DNA of 32,136 bases from Bacteroidales bacterium (GCA_017882305.1 JADGPU010000034.1:1-32136), one strand, 5' to 3'. Shown: positions 1-7,170, counted from the first letter of the stretch. Notes: generated from the letters alone by a model not told the origin. Numbers and translations are program-made.

Positions 1-267
1 TACGATTTTGAAGTCTGGTCAGCAGCACAGAAGCGCTGGCTTGAAGTAAGTTCCGTATCGAATTTTGAATCATTTCAGGCTAACAGGTTAAAATGCAGGT
101 TTAAAGAAAAAGGAGATAAACAAACACGCCTCGTGCATACACTTAATGGAAGTGCCCTGGCTCTGCCGAGAATTGTCGCGGCATTACTTGAAAATAACCA
201 GACCGAATCAGGTATTAAGATTCCTAAGGTGCTGATACCATACACTGGTTTTGATGAGATTAATTAA
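1..267 (+). CDS. serS: Seryl-tRNA synthetase, C-terminal fragment (5' end outside window)
   Basis: This is the last 88 codons of a gene that begins before the window. SerRS charges tRNA-Ser with serine in the cytoplasm. The fragment opens with [18 protein letters not shown] and continues with [15 protein letters not shown], then [19 protein letters not shown], and ends [13 protein letters not shown]. These are the class II motif 3 region and C-terminus typical of bacterial SerRS: the motif 3 Arg sits in LPRI, and the family usually ends near PY.GFD. The reading frame is open from base 1 to the TAA stop, with no sign of damage. The eamA gene starts 8 bases downstream on the same strand, so the two may be co-transcribed. 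The family call is very secure; the N-terminal tRNA-binding arm cannot be seen. Confidence 0.96.
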   Translation, partial: YDFEVWSAAQKRWLEVSSVSNFESFQANRLKCRFKEKGDKQTRLVHTLNGSALALPRIVAALLENNQTESGIKIPKVLIPYTGFDEIN

Positions 268-275
268 GATTATTA

Positions 276-1163
276 ATGAATCGCACCAAACAATCTTACA
301 TTTACGCCGGGTTGGCAATTTTATTCTGGTCAACTGTTCCCACAGCATTTAAAATCAGCCTTGGTGAACTCGACATTCTCCCGATGCTTACAATAGCTTC
401 TCTTACTTCAACATTGATATTGCTTATTGTAGTTTTAGCCGGTAAAAAATTTCATCTTATTAGAGTAATCTCCCGGAAAGATCTGCTAAACTCGGCAATT
501 CTTGGGTTTATAAATCCATTTCTCTATTATCTTATTCTTCTTAAAGCATACCAGTTGCTTCCTGCTCAGGTTGCCCAGCCACTTAATATGATATGGCCGA
601 TAATACTAGTTTTCCTTTCGGTTCCCATTCTCAGACAAAAAATTGAAAGGAAAAGCTATATTGCCCTGTTTATCAGCTTTATAGGAGTCTTTATAATCTC
701 ATCTCAGGGAAGGCTTTTTAAATCTGGCCATTCGGATCTTTTGGGTATACTTCTCGCTACAGGAAGTTCGATTTTCTGGGCATTTTATTTTATACTTAAT
801 GTAAAAGATAAAAGGGATGAAGGAGTTAAACTTCTTCTTAATTTTGTTTTTGGTTCATTCTATCTTATTGTTACAATGATTATTATTGGAAAATGGCAAA
901 TTGAAACAGGATTCAGGGGAGCAGCTGCATCAGTCTATGTTGGAATATTTGAGATGGGAATAACCTTCCTATTTTGGCTGAAAGCTCTTCAGCTGGCCTC
1001 TACAACTGATAAGGTAAGTAATCTTGTTTATCTTGCTCCGTTTTTTTCTCTTTTTTTTGTACACTTTTTTCTTCATGAACCCGTTTATTATACAACTCCG
1101 GCAGGATTATTGCTGATCATTTCCGGCATATTGATTCAGAACCGTAAATCTGCAAGGATATAA
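276..1163 (+). CDS. EamA/DMT-superfamily inner-membrane transporter
   Basis: A 295-residue, very hydrophobic protein with about ten predicted transmembrane segments, the usual size of DMT-superfamily (EamA, RhaT-like) permeases. It shows the internal two-fold pattern of the family: a first half with LLPAQVAQPLNMIWPI, and a second half ending LVYLAPFFSLFFVHFFLHEP followed by GLLLIISGILIQNRK. Members export or import small metabolites; the substrate cannot be told from sequence. The start ATG follows serS by 8 bases. Codons 254-256 (Ala-Pro-Phe, bases 1035-1043) mark the point from which a second, truncated copy of this gene reappears at about 2788-2901, so this is the intact left-hand member of a tandem duplication. 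Nothing in the sequence points to regulation separate from serS. Confidence 0.93.
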   Translation: MNRTKQSYIYAGLAILFWSTVPTAFKISLGELDILPMLTIASLTSTLILLIVVLAGKKFHLIRVISRKDLLNSAILGFINPFLYYLILLKAYQLLPAQVAQPLNMIWPIILVFLSVPILRQKIERKSYIALFISFIGVFIISSQGRLFKSGHSDLLGILLATGSSIFWAFYFILNVKDKRDEGVKLLLNFVFGSFYLIVTMIIIGKWQIETGFRGAAASVYVGIFEMGITFLFWLKALQLASTTDKVSNLVYLAPFFSLFFVHFFLHEPVYYTTPAGLLLIISGILIQNRKSARI

Positions 1164-1168
1164 TTAAT

Positions 1169-1176
1169 TATCTTTG
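1169..1176 (+). promoter_or_regulatory. Candidate -7 promoter box for the first S41 peptidase gene
   Basis: TATCTTTG fits the Bacteroidota -7 consensus TAnnTTTG and lies 34 bases before the peptidase ATG at 1211. No TTG was found at the usual distance upstream for a -33 box, so this is a half-site call only. Confidence 0.4.
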
Positions 1177-1210
1177 AACCCGCAATTTGAAATATTTAAT
1201 CAGAACTGAA

Positions 1211-2557
1211 ATGAAGAAGTCGTTTATCTTACCTTTAATATTCTTAGCACTGTTTATATCGTGCAAAAAAGACAATATCACTCCTGAGAATAATGTACCC
1301 CCGACAACTACACCTACTTATAAGGAGAAAGATAGGAATGCCCTATATGGCTTAATGAAGGACTGGTATTTCTGGTACAATGATCTTCCTGCCATTACAC
1401 TGACAGACTATAAAGATCCCTATGAATTGATGGACGCTTTGCGCTATAAACCAAAAGACAGATGGAGTTTTGTTGCTGATTATGACGCATTTGTGGCATC
1501 GATGCAGGGGTCATTTGTTGGTCATGGCATACGCATTGGACTTGATACCCAGGGTAACGCAAGAATCGGAATGATTTATAATAACTCGCCTCTTTATACG
1601 AATGGTGCAGGAGGCCCCGGTGTAAGAAGAGGATGGATAATTAAAAAACTGAACGGGCAGGATCTTGCTCCAATTCTTATTTCCAGAGATGCAACTGCCT
1701 ATAATAACCTGATCGGGGCTTCAACAGCTGGTGTGACGAATACATTTATCTTTCAGACTCCGCGAGGAAATGATACAACTGCTGTATCTACAAAATCAGG
1801 TTTTCAGGTTAATTCAGTAACGCTGTATGATACTCTTACTATTAATACTGTAAAAACCGGTCACCTGGTTTTTGATGAATTTATTGAGCCTTCCTCTGAT
1901 GAACTTGCAACTGCATTTGCCTTTTTTAAGGCACAGAATGTCAAAGACCTTATTCTTGACCTGAGGTACAACACAGGAGGTATACTGAATGTTGCCACAG
2001 AACTGGCCAGCTATATAGCAGGAACACCAACATTTTCAACTCCGTTTATAAAAAGTTCCTATAACGACAAAAAAACCATTAATGACACAACCTATAATTT
2101 TATAAGTATTGCTTCTCCCTTAAATCTGAGCAGGCTGGTAGTAATAACAACAAGGGAAACGGCCTCAGCAAGCGAGGAAGTGATTAACGGACTCAAGCCG
2201 CATCTTGCCCTGACAACTATTGGTGATACAACCAACGGCAAGCCAACGGGCATGAATGTATTTCAAACAACGGATAATAAATACATCTTCGCACCTGTCA
2301 CATTTGAACTTGTAAATTCTCTCGGGGATGGCAACTTCTACGCAGGCTTTGTACCTGCTAAATATGTCACAGATGATATTACGCACGATTTCAGAGATAA
2401 AAATGAATTATGTTTTAAAGAGGCTATTTATTTCCTTACGAACGGATCTGTCTCATCTAAAGGAGGTTACACGTTCAATAAATCAAAACAATTTTCCGAA
2501 AAACCGGAATGGATGAAAAATATGTTTATTCTTAATAAATCCATGATTAACAGATAA
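1211..2557 (+). CDS. S41-family serine peptidase lipoprotein, copy 1
   Basis: A 448-residue lipoprotein of the C-terminal-processing-peptidase (S41) family. I chose the ATG at 1211 over an in-frame upstream start at 1187 because it places a clean lipoprotein signal directly at the N-terminus (MKKSFILPLIFLALFISC, lipid-modified Cys followed by KKDN). The peptidase core shows LILDLRYNTGG and then TTRETASASEEV. By spacing to E. coli Prc (Ser430/Lys455), the nucleophile should be Ser319 and the general base Lys344 in TTNGKPTG; the 25-residue spacing is exact. A degenerate PDZ-like segment (GPGVRRGWIIKKLNGQDLAP) precedes it. Compared with copy 2, it carries a five-residue AGGPG insertion in this segment. 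It is probably anchored in the cell envelope; the substrate is unknown. It is a paralogue of the gene at 2953, about 55-60% identical by eye. Confidence 0.92.
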   Translation: MKKSFILPLIFLALFISCKKDNITPENNVPPTTTPTYKEKDRNALYGLMKDWYFWYNDLPAITLTDYKDPYELMDALRYKPKDRWSFVADYDAFVASMQGSFVGHGIRIGLDTQGNARIGMIYNNSPLYTNGAGGPGVRRGWIIKKLNGQDLAPILISRDATAYNNLIGASTAGVTNTFIFQTPRGNDTTAVSTKSGFQVNSVTLYDTLTINTVKTGHLVFDEFIEPSSDELATAFAFFKAQNVKDLILDLRYNTGGILNVATELASYIAGTPTFSTPFIKSSYNDKKTINDTTYNFISIASPLNLSRLVVITTRETASASEEVINGLKPHLALTTIGDTTNGKPTGMNVFQTTDNKYIFAPVTFELVNSLGDGNFYAGFVPAKYVTDDITHDFRDKNELCFKEAIYFLTNGSVSSKGGYTFNKSKQFSEKPEWMKNMFILNKSMINR

Positions 2558-2566
2558 TACGGCCTT

Positions 2567-2796
2567 TTGAAAGAAAAGTTAAAGGAGCGGATAATTCTTG
2601 GTATCGACCCGGTACAAGTATTACCGGATACGGAGTAATAAAAACTATGGGTACTGTTGCCGAGCTCATAACCATCGGGTCAATTGATCTTTCAAGATAT
2701 AAAGATCATTATATTAAACTAAAATATATTTTTACCGCAAAATTGGTATTATAGATAAGTATCATCCACGTTGTAGTGGCTATTGAGGCTCCATTT
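2567..2796 (+). pseudogene. Truncated, frameshifted ruvC remnant (N-terminal part only)
   Basis: This stretch matches the first 77 codons of the intact ruvC at 4452-5024 and then stops matching. It starts at the same TTG (TTG AAA) 9 bases after the first peptidase gene. Correcting one missing base in GAC-CC-GGT gives GIDPGTSITGYGVIKT, LITIGSIDLS and KDHYIKLKYIF, about 80% identical to the intact protein. A second missing base falls near 2735 and an extra base near 2775, so the remnant is 218 instead of 219 bases from start to the conserved Glu codon. The similarity ends at Ile-Glu-Ala-Pro-Phe (2782-2796), where eamA-derived sequence takes over in the same phase. It cannot encode a nuclease: the C-terminal Asp pair is absent. 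Confidence 0.88.
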
Positions 2797-2901
2797 CTTT
2801 CTCTGGTCATTGTACACTATATTCTTCATGAACCCATTTATTCTACCACACCTTTGGGATTAGTTTTTATCATTTCAGGAATCTTTGTTCAAAACCAGTG
2901 A
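2788..2901 (+). pseudogene. Truncated eamA remnant (C-terminal 3' part only)
   Basis: From GCTCCATTT (2788-2796) to TGA (2899-2901) this reads APFLSLVIVHYILHEP, then TTPLGLVFIISGIFVQNQ. It matches the last ~37 residues of the intact EamA protein (APFFSLFFVHFFLHEP, GLLLIISGILIQNR). Everything upstream in the transporter gene is missing. The distance from its stop to the next peptidase ATG (51 bases) is close to that from the intact eamA stop to the first peptidase ATG (47 bases), so the segment order is preserved. The bases 2558-2952, otherwise without a gene, are accounted for by this remnant and the ruvC remnant joined to it. Confidence 0.88.
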
Positions 2902-2952
2902 TCAAAAATCATGGTTTAATTGTTATATATACAATATTTTATATTCATAAAT

Positions 2953-4248
2953 ATGAAAAAGCTTGTTATTCTTCTTTCTTTCTTAATTCTTGGAGTCATT
3001 TCCTGTAAAAAAGATGTTTCTCCGGTTGTCACCCCTCCAACCTTGGATGAATTGGCAAGGGATTATCTCTTTAATGCAATGAATCTAGATTATTTTTGGT
3101 ATAATCTTATGCCTGTTGTTGTTAAAACTGATTACAAGGATCCTTATGAACTTTTGGATGCAATGGAATATAAGACTCTTGACAGATGGAGTTTTGTGCA
3201 AACCTATGACGAGTACCAGGCTCAGACTCAGGGAACCTTTGTCGGACATGGGATCAGCATGGGTCTTGATCCGTCAAACCAGGTAAGAATTGCCCAGATC
3301 TACACTCTTTCACCACTGTATAGTAAAGGAGTCCGAAGGGGATGGATTGTGAAAAATCTCAATGGCACTGATCTGGCTCCGATATTTATTGCCAGGGATA
3401 AGGCTGCTTATAATCAGCTTATTGGTCCGTCTTCGGCAGATGTGACTAATACCTTTCTTTTTCAGACGCCAGCTGGAAAAGATTCCACAATTACATCCAC
3501 GAAAGCTTCTTTTACATTAAATACAGTAATTCTTGCTGATACTTTGCATCTGAAATCGGGAATAACAGGCCATCTTGTTTTTGACCAGTTTATTCCACCA
3601 TCGAACCTGGAATTGCAGACTGCATTTTCATTTTTTAATCAGAATAACATTAAAGATCTTATTGTGGATTTAAGATATAACGGTGGAGGAGTTCTGAATG
3701 TATTGGCAAATATGGCAAGTTATATTGCAGGTTCCACAAAATTTAATTCTCCCTTTCTCAATGTAACCTTCAATGACAAAAATACGGCGTCTAACTTTAC
3801 ATATAACTTCAATACGGTATCTTACCCTCTGAGTATAACAAAATTAATTGTAATCACCACAAGAGAAACTGCCTCTGCCAGTGAAGATTTTATAAATGGG
3901 TTGAAACCCATTCTTGATGTCAGAACTCTGGGTGATACAACAAACGGGAAGCCCGTTGGAATGGTTGGAATTCCATATCAAACAAGTTACATGTTTTGGC
4001 CAATATCTTTCTCACTTGTTAATTCTTCTGGTCAGGGTGAATTTTATAAAGGCTTTCCTCCTGAAAAATATGTCCCTGATGATTTTACCCATGATTGGAA
4101 TGACAGAAATGAGGCTTGCCTTAAAGAGGCTATTTATTATTTAGAGCATGGAAATGTTTCATCAAAAGGATTATATGTTAATCAACCTTCAGTTAAGTTT
4201 TCTGAAAAGCCTGATAAAATTAATAATGCATATATAATCAAAAAATAG
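2953..4248 (+). CDS. S41-family serine peptidase lipoprotein, copy 2
   Basis: A 431-residue paralogue of the gene at 1211, with the same architecture. The ATG at 2953 is preferred over an upstream in-frame TTG at 2920 because it gives a normal lipoprotein signal (MKKLVILLSFLILGVISC then KKD). The N-terminal domain holds LDYFWYN and DYKDPYELLDAMEYK; the PDZ-like part is SKGVRRGWIVKNLNGTDLAP; the core has LIVDLRYNGGG and TTRETASASEDF. The expected catalytic Ser308 and Lys333 (TTNGKPVG) keep the 25-residue spacing of S41 peptidases. It differs from copy 1 at roughly four residues in ten, so the pair is old, yet both frames are open and both catalytic dyads are kept. This suggests that both are in use. 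Substrate unknown. Confidence 0.92.
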   Translation: MKKLVILLSFLILGVISCKKDVSPVVTPPTLDELARDYLFNAMNLDYFWYNLMPVVVKTDYKDPYELLDAMEYKTLDRWSFVQTYDEYQAQTQGTFVGHGISMGLDPSNQVRIAQIYTLSPLYSKGVRRGWIVKNLNGTDLAPIFIARDKAAYNQLIGPSSADVTNTFLFQTPAGKDSTITSTKASFTLNTVILADTLHLKSGITGHLVFDQFIPPSNLELQTAFSFFNQNNIKDLIVDLRYNGGGVLNVLANMASYIAGSTKFNSPFLNVTFNDKNTASNFTYNFNTVSYPLSITKLIVITTRETASASEDFINGLKPILDVRTLGDTTNGKPVGMVGIPYQTSYMFWPISFSLVNSSGQGEFYKGFPPEKYVPDDFTHDWNDRNEACLKEAIYYLEHGNVSSKGLYVNQPSVKFSEKPDKINNAYIIKK

Positions 4249-4288
4249 AAGCCATTTGCCAGTGATCTTTGTGTGCCTTCGTGTTATC

Positions 4289-4343
4289 CTTTGTGTACCT
4301 TTGTGGTAAGAGTGAATTCATTTAACCACAAAGGATCACAAAG
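4289..4343. repeat. Palindromic CACAAAGG-type intergenic repeat
   Basis: Left arm CTTTGTGTACCTTTGTGGT (4289-4307) pairs with ACCACAAAGGATCACAAAG (4325-4343); only two positions in 19 do not pair, with a 17-base loop. Degenerate direct copies of the CTTTGTG unit precede it from about 4267. It sits in the 203-base gap between the second peptidase gene and ruvC. The corresponding gap in the duplicated copy is only 9 bases, so the repeat block looks inserted. It has no poly-T tail, so I do not call it a terminator. Confidence 0.75.
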
Positions 4344-4451
4344 TATTCAAAAAGTAACACTAAGAGGTATTATTTTTCGATACTCTTGGAATTACTGAGT
4401 TAACAATGAACCTCGATAGTAATAAAATATATTACCAACTGAATAACAAAA

Positions 4452-5024
4452 TTGAAAGTTAAACCAAAGGAGAGGATAATTCTGGGTATCGATCCTGGTA
4501 CGAGTATCACAGGGTATGGAGTTATAAAAACTGTCGGTACAACCCCTGTGCTTATAACCATCGGATCGATAGATCTGTCAAAATATGAAGATCACTACCT
4601 GAAATTGAAACACATTTTTGAGAGAACCATCGGTATTATAGATGAATATCATCCTGACGAACTGGCGATAGAGGCTCCTTTCTATGGCAAAAATGTCCAG
4701 TCGATGCTAAAACTTGGCAGGGCACAGGGTGCCGCTATAGCTGCGGCACTAACCCGTTCATTGCCAATATTTGAATATGCGCCAAGGAAGATCAAAATGT
4801 CCATTACCGGTCAGGGTGCAGCATCAAAGGAGCAGGTAGCAGCAATGCTGATGAATATACTAAAATTCAATCTGACAGAAATAAAACTGGATGCCACCGA
4901 TGGTCTTGCTGCTGCTCTCTGCCATTTTTACCAGACAAATAGTCCAACGCAGGCAAAAGCATACAATAGCTGGAAAGATTTTATGAATAAAAATCCCAAA
5001 AGAGTAAAAGCTAAGGGGGAATAA
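4452..5024 (+). CDS. ruvC: Crossover junction endodeoxyribonuclease RuvC
   Basis: RuvC resolves Holliday junctions in the cytoplasm with RuvAB. The 190-residue product has the RNase H-like fold signatures in order: ILGIDPGTSITGYGVI (Asp14), LAIEAPFYGKN (Glu74), and LDATDGLAAALCHF (Asp147, Asp150), matching the four acidic residues of E. coli RuvC (D7, E66, D138, D141). The start is a TTG: an in-frame TGA lies at 4440-4442, no ATG fits, and the same TTG-AAA is preserved in the upstream remnant at 2567. A basic tail (NKNPKRVKAKGE) follows the domain. The gene is the intact right-hand member of the local duplication and converges on comF, whose stop lies 4 bases away. Confidence 0.96.
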   Translation: MKVKPKERIILGIDPGTSITGYGVIKTVGTTPVLITIGSIDLSKYEDHYLKLKHIFERTIGIIDEYHPDELAIEAPFYGKNVQSMLKLGRAQGAAIAAALTRSLPIFEYAPRKIKMSITGQGAASKEQVAAMLMNILKFNLTEIKLDATDGLAAALCHFYQTNSPTQAKAYNSWKDFMNKNPKRVKAKGE

Positions 5025-5028
5025 TCCG

Positions 5029-5730
5029 TTATACTACTGCAAATGCAAGTGCAACTACACTTACCTTAACCCCTTCAATCTTAAGAAGTTCATTTGCACA
5101 CGATTCAATAGTCGATCCTGTGGTGATAACGTCATCAACGAGTAATACGTGCTTGCTTATTATGGTTTGAGGTTCAATTATCCGGAAAATACCCTCAACA
5201 TTTGTCCATCTTTCGTAACGCGACCGTTTCGTCTGCGTCGCTGAAACCATTACTCTTGCAAGAGATTCTATATCAACTGGTAAATGAGTCGCATCGGCAA
5301 TTCCCTTTGAAATAGTTTCACTCTGATTAAAGCCTCGAATTCGTTTTTTCCCGGGATGAAGCGGAACCGGTATAATCAGATCAATATCTTTCGTAAAACC
5401 TGATGCTTTAAGAGATAAACCATATATCCTGCCCAGTTCATAGCCTATTTCCCTGATTCCCTTGTACTTCAGATTATGGATTAGGTTCCTGATGCGACTG
5501 CCTTTATTGTAAAATGAAAATGCTGCTGCTTTTTCTATCATACATCTTCCCCAGAAGAGCTGCGCAACTGGATTATCCTCTACATTATGATAATTAGTCC
5601 GAGGGATAACGACATAACACTCTGTGCAAATAAGGTTTTCGTTCCTCATAAGATGATTACCACAGGCATAGCACAGCCTTGGAAATAAAAGACTTATAAA
5701 ATCGTCCCAAAAATCATATAAGTAATTCAT
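5029..5730 (-). CDS. comF: ComF-family phosphoribosyltransferase-like protein
   Basis: A 233-residue protein of the ComF/GntX family, in some bacteria needed for uptake or processing of transforming DNA. The N-terminus has a four-Cys zinc site (CYACG at 20-24 and CTEC at 35-38). The C-terminal half is a type I phosphoribosyltransferase domain, with DLIIPVPLHPGKKRIRGFNQ and the PRPP loop VLLVDDVITTGST near residues 194-206. The length is usual for the family. The biochemical reaction of ComF proteins is not settled, so enzyme activity is not asserted. A second competence-linked gene, comM, lies at the far right of the window. The downstream minus-strand end abuts the ruvC stop; upstream is the HIT gene, 21 bases away, probably in the same transcript. 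Confidence 0.93.
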   Translation of the reverse strand: MNYLYDFWDDFISLLFPRLCYACGNHLMRNENLICTECYVVIPRTNYHNVEDNPVAQLFWGRCMIEKAAAFSFYNKGSRIRNLIHNLKYKGIREIGYELGRIYGLSLKASGFTKDIDLIIPVPLHPGKKRIRGFNQSETISKGIADATHLPVDIESLARVMVSATQTKRSRYERWTNVEGIFRIIEPQTIISKHVLLVDDVITTGSTIESCANELLKIEGVKVSVVALAFAVV

Positions 5731-5751
5731 GCAGCGAGTTCAATCTAACCT

Positions 5752-6150
5752 TTAAAGAATAACCTTAAGACTTATCTTGTTAGCAATATCTTTAAATTCT
5801 TCAACTGTAAACTTAAGCTTTGGATTTCTAAAGTTAATATCTTCCATTGTATCCATAGGAACCAGATGTATATGGGCATGAGGTACTTCAAGACCCAGAA
5901 TGGCGACCCCGATACGGTTGCAGGGAATCGCACTTTTAATTGCTACAGCAATTTTCTTTGAAAAAATAATCATCCCGGCTAAATAAACATCTTCCAGGTC
6001 AAAAATATAATCTGTCTCCCTTTTAGAAACGACCAATGTGTGTCCCGCTCTTAAAGGGTTGATGTCGAGAAATGCAAAATAATCGTCATTCTCGGCGATC
6101 TTGTAACATGGGATCTCCCCCTTAATGATTTTAGTAAATATAGTGGCCAT
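5752..6150 (-). CDS. HIT-family nucleotide hydrolase (HinT-like)
   Basis: A 132-residue histidine-triad protein. The catalytic triad HAHIH falls at residues 91-95 followed by LVPM, and the N-terminal part has the family's KIIKGEIPCYKIAE and FLDINPLRAGHTLV. HinT-type enzymes hydrolyse AMP-lysine and other purine phosphoramidates in the cytoplasm. The length fits the Hint branch rather than the longer GalT or Fhit branches. It lies between greA (21 bases upstream) and comF (21 bases downstream) on the same strand, so a greA-hit-comF transcript is likely. Confidence 0.95.
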   Translation of the reverse strand: MATIFTKIIKGEIPCYKIAENDDYFAFLDINPLRAGHTLVVSKRETDYIFDLEDVYLAGMIIFSKKIAVAIKSAIPCNRIGVAILGLEVPHAHIHLVPMDTMEDINFRNPKLKFTVEEFKDIANKISLKVIL

Positions 6151-6171
6151 AATGGCTTATAAAATGATTTA

Positions 6172-6645
6172 TTAGATCGAAATGGAAATAATTTCAAATG
6201 GAATAGTTCCTGAAGGTACCTTTATCTGAACTATATCACCAACTTTCTTCCCGATAAGACCCTGGGCAATAGGAGAACTGACAGCAATCTTACCCAGTTT
6301 GAAATTCGCCTCACTTTCAGGAACAATAAGGTATTCCATTACCGAATTATTTGATTTATTCCTGATCTTTACCCTGTTAAGTAATCTTACAGATGAGATA
6401 TCAATTTTTGATTCGTCAAGAATTCTGGAGCGAGTCACGATATCTTCAAGCTTAGATATTCTTAACTCAAGCATCCCCTGTGCTTCTTTGGCAGCCGCAT
6501 ACTCGGCATTTTCAGAAAGGTCGCCTTTATCCCTTGCATCAGCTATCTGCCTGGATATTGAAGGTCTCTCAACATTTCTTAATTGGTCGAGCTCCTCTTT
6601 TAGTTTCTGAAGACCTTCTACAGTCACATATATAACGTCTGACAT
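6172..6645 (-). CDS. greA: Transcription elongation factor GreA
   Basis: A 157-residue GreA. It binds RNA polymerase through its C-terminal FKBP-like domain and inserts its N-terminal coiled coil into the secondary channel to trigger cleavage of backtracked RNA. The coiled-coil tip reads DKGDLSENAEYAAAKE, with the Asp and Glu that correspond to D41/E44 of E. coli GreA. The C-terminal domain shows SPIAQGLIGKKVGDIVQIKVPSG. Full length, and first gene of the probable greA-hit-comF unit. Its leader carries a good promoter and a hairpin followed by seven T residues, annotated separately, which suggests control by attenuation. Confidence 0.97.
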   Translation of the reverse strand: MSDVIYVTVEGLQKLKEELDQLRNVERPSISRQIADARDKGDLSENAEYAAAKEAQGMLELRISKLEDIVTRSRILDESKIDISSVRLLNRVKIRNKSNNSVMEYLIVPESEANFKLGKIAVSSPIAQGLIGKKVGDIVQIKVPSGTIPFEIISISI

Positions 6646-6661
6646 TTTTCTCTAATATATT

Positions 6662-6699
6662 AAAAAAATAAGAAGAATTCCGGGGTCGCCGGAACTCTT
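6662..6699 (-). terminator. Terminator-like hairpin in the greA leader
   Basis: Read on the minus strand, AAGAGTTCCGG, loop CGACC, then CCGGAATTCTT forms an 11-bp stem with one mismatch (6673-6699). It is followed by CTTA and seven T residues (6668-6662). The stem begins at about the expected transcription start of the promoter at 6706-6737 and ends before the greA ATG at 6645. It could attenuate greA, stabilise the mRNA 5' end, or stop read-through from the small gene at 6790-7170. Attenuation is inferred from position only. Confidence 0.6.
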
Positions 6700-6705
6700 C
6701 AACAA

Positions 6706-6737
6706 CAAATATACAAATTTTTTTAACTATTTACAAA
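6706..6737 (-). promoter_or_regulatory. Bacteroidota-type promoter of greA
   Basis: On the minus strand TTTG (6737-6734), a 20-base spacer and TATATTTG (6713-6706) match the -33 TTTG / -7 TAnnTTTG pattern used by the main Bacteroidota sigma factor. Transcription would start near 6699, about 54 bases before the greA start codon. Confidence 0.65.
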
Positions 6738-6789
6738 TAATAATCTTGTGAAATGGTGTTTTACAAGTATTTATCCTCAAAATTATTCA

Positions 6790-7170
6790 TTATTTATATT
6801 TTTTACCTGCTTTCTTCGTATTTGCCTTTATTTTTTTCTTTTTTTCTTTATCCCGTAAAGTGTATTCTTTTTTGTTTTGTTTCATACGTGCCTGTACTTC
6901 AGGTGTTTGGATATCTATTGTTCTTTTTTGGGATCGCCTCACATTTTTATCATACTCTTTTTTAAGTCTCCGGTCATTTCTTTCCTGCTTTCTTTTAGCT
7001 CTGAGGGCAGATCCAGGCTCTTTAACTTTTGGCGCTTGCTTAATTCCTGCCGTTTTACCGAATAATTGTTTCTCGGGATTCTTATGAAATAACTGAGCAT
7101 TACACGTACCGGTTGCCATTGACAAAAGAAAAAGGGAAAGTAAAAGCTTTCTCAATGATGTATTATTCAT
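6790..7170 (-). CDS. Small, highly basic exported protein of unknown function
   Basis: 126 residues. The first ~25 form a Sec signal peptide (MNNTSLRKLLLSLFLLSMATGTCNA, given here as a Lys/Arg start, hydrophobic core LLLSLFLLSMATG, and probable cleavage after Cys-Asn-Ala). The mature part is dominated by Lys and Arg (RAKRKQERNDRRLKKEYDKN, KEKKKKIKANTKKAGKKYK) and contains no Cys and no recognisable domain. I do not recognise a family. The composition would suit binding to a polyanion such as lipopolysaccharide, surface polysaccharide or nucleic acid in the periplasm, but that is conjecture. It is divergently oriented from the Rieske-like lipoprotein gene across 82 bases. Confidence 0.75.
   Translation of the reverse strand: MNNTSLRKLLLSLFLLSMATGTCNAQLFHKNPEKQLFGKTAGIKQAPKVKEPGSALRAKRKQERNDRRLKKEYDKNVRRSQKRTIDIQTPEVQARMKQNKKEYTLRDKEKKKKIKANTKKAGKKYK

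Noticed and set aside
1187-1210. Upstream in-frame start for the first S41 peptidase
   Set aside because: It would add eight residues before an otherwise perfect lipoprotein signal and overlap the putative transcription start region.
2558-2952. Possibility of a small RNA or regulatory leader in the gap between the peptidases
   Set aside because: Nearly all of it is explained as ruvC and eamA remnants; no independent hairpin or promoter was seen.
4249-4451. CRISPR-like array suggested by the repeated CTTTGTG units
   Set aside because: The units are short, degenerate and without regular spacers, and no cas gene is nearby; the structure is a single palindrome.
6753-7087. Open frames on the plus strand rich in Phe/Leu/Ser opposite the small basic protein
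   Set aside because: They are the complement of Lys/Arg-rich codons on the minus strand; there is no signal, motif or promoter, and the minus-strand protein has a proper signal peptide.
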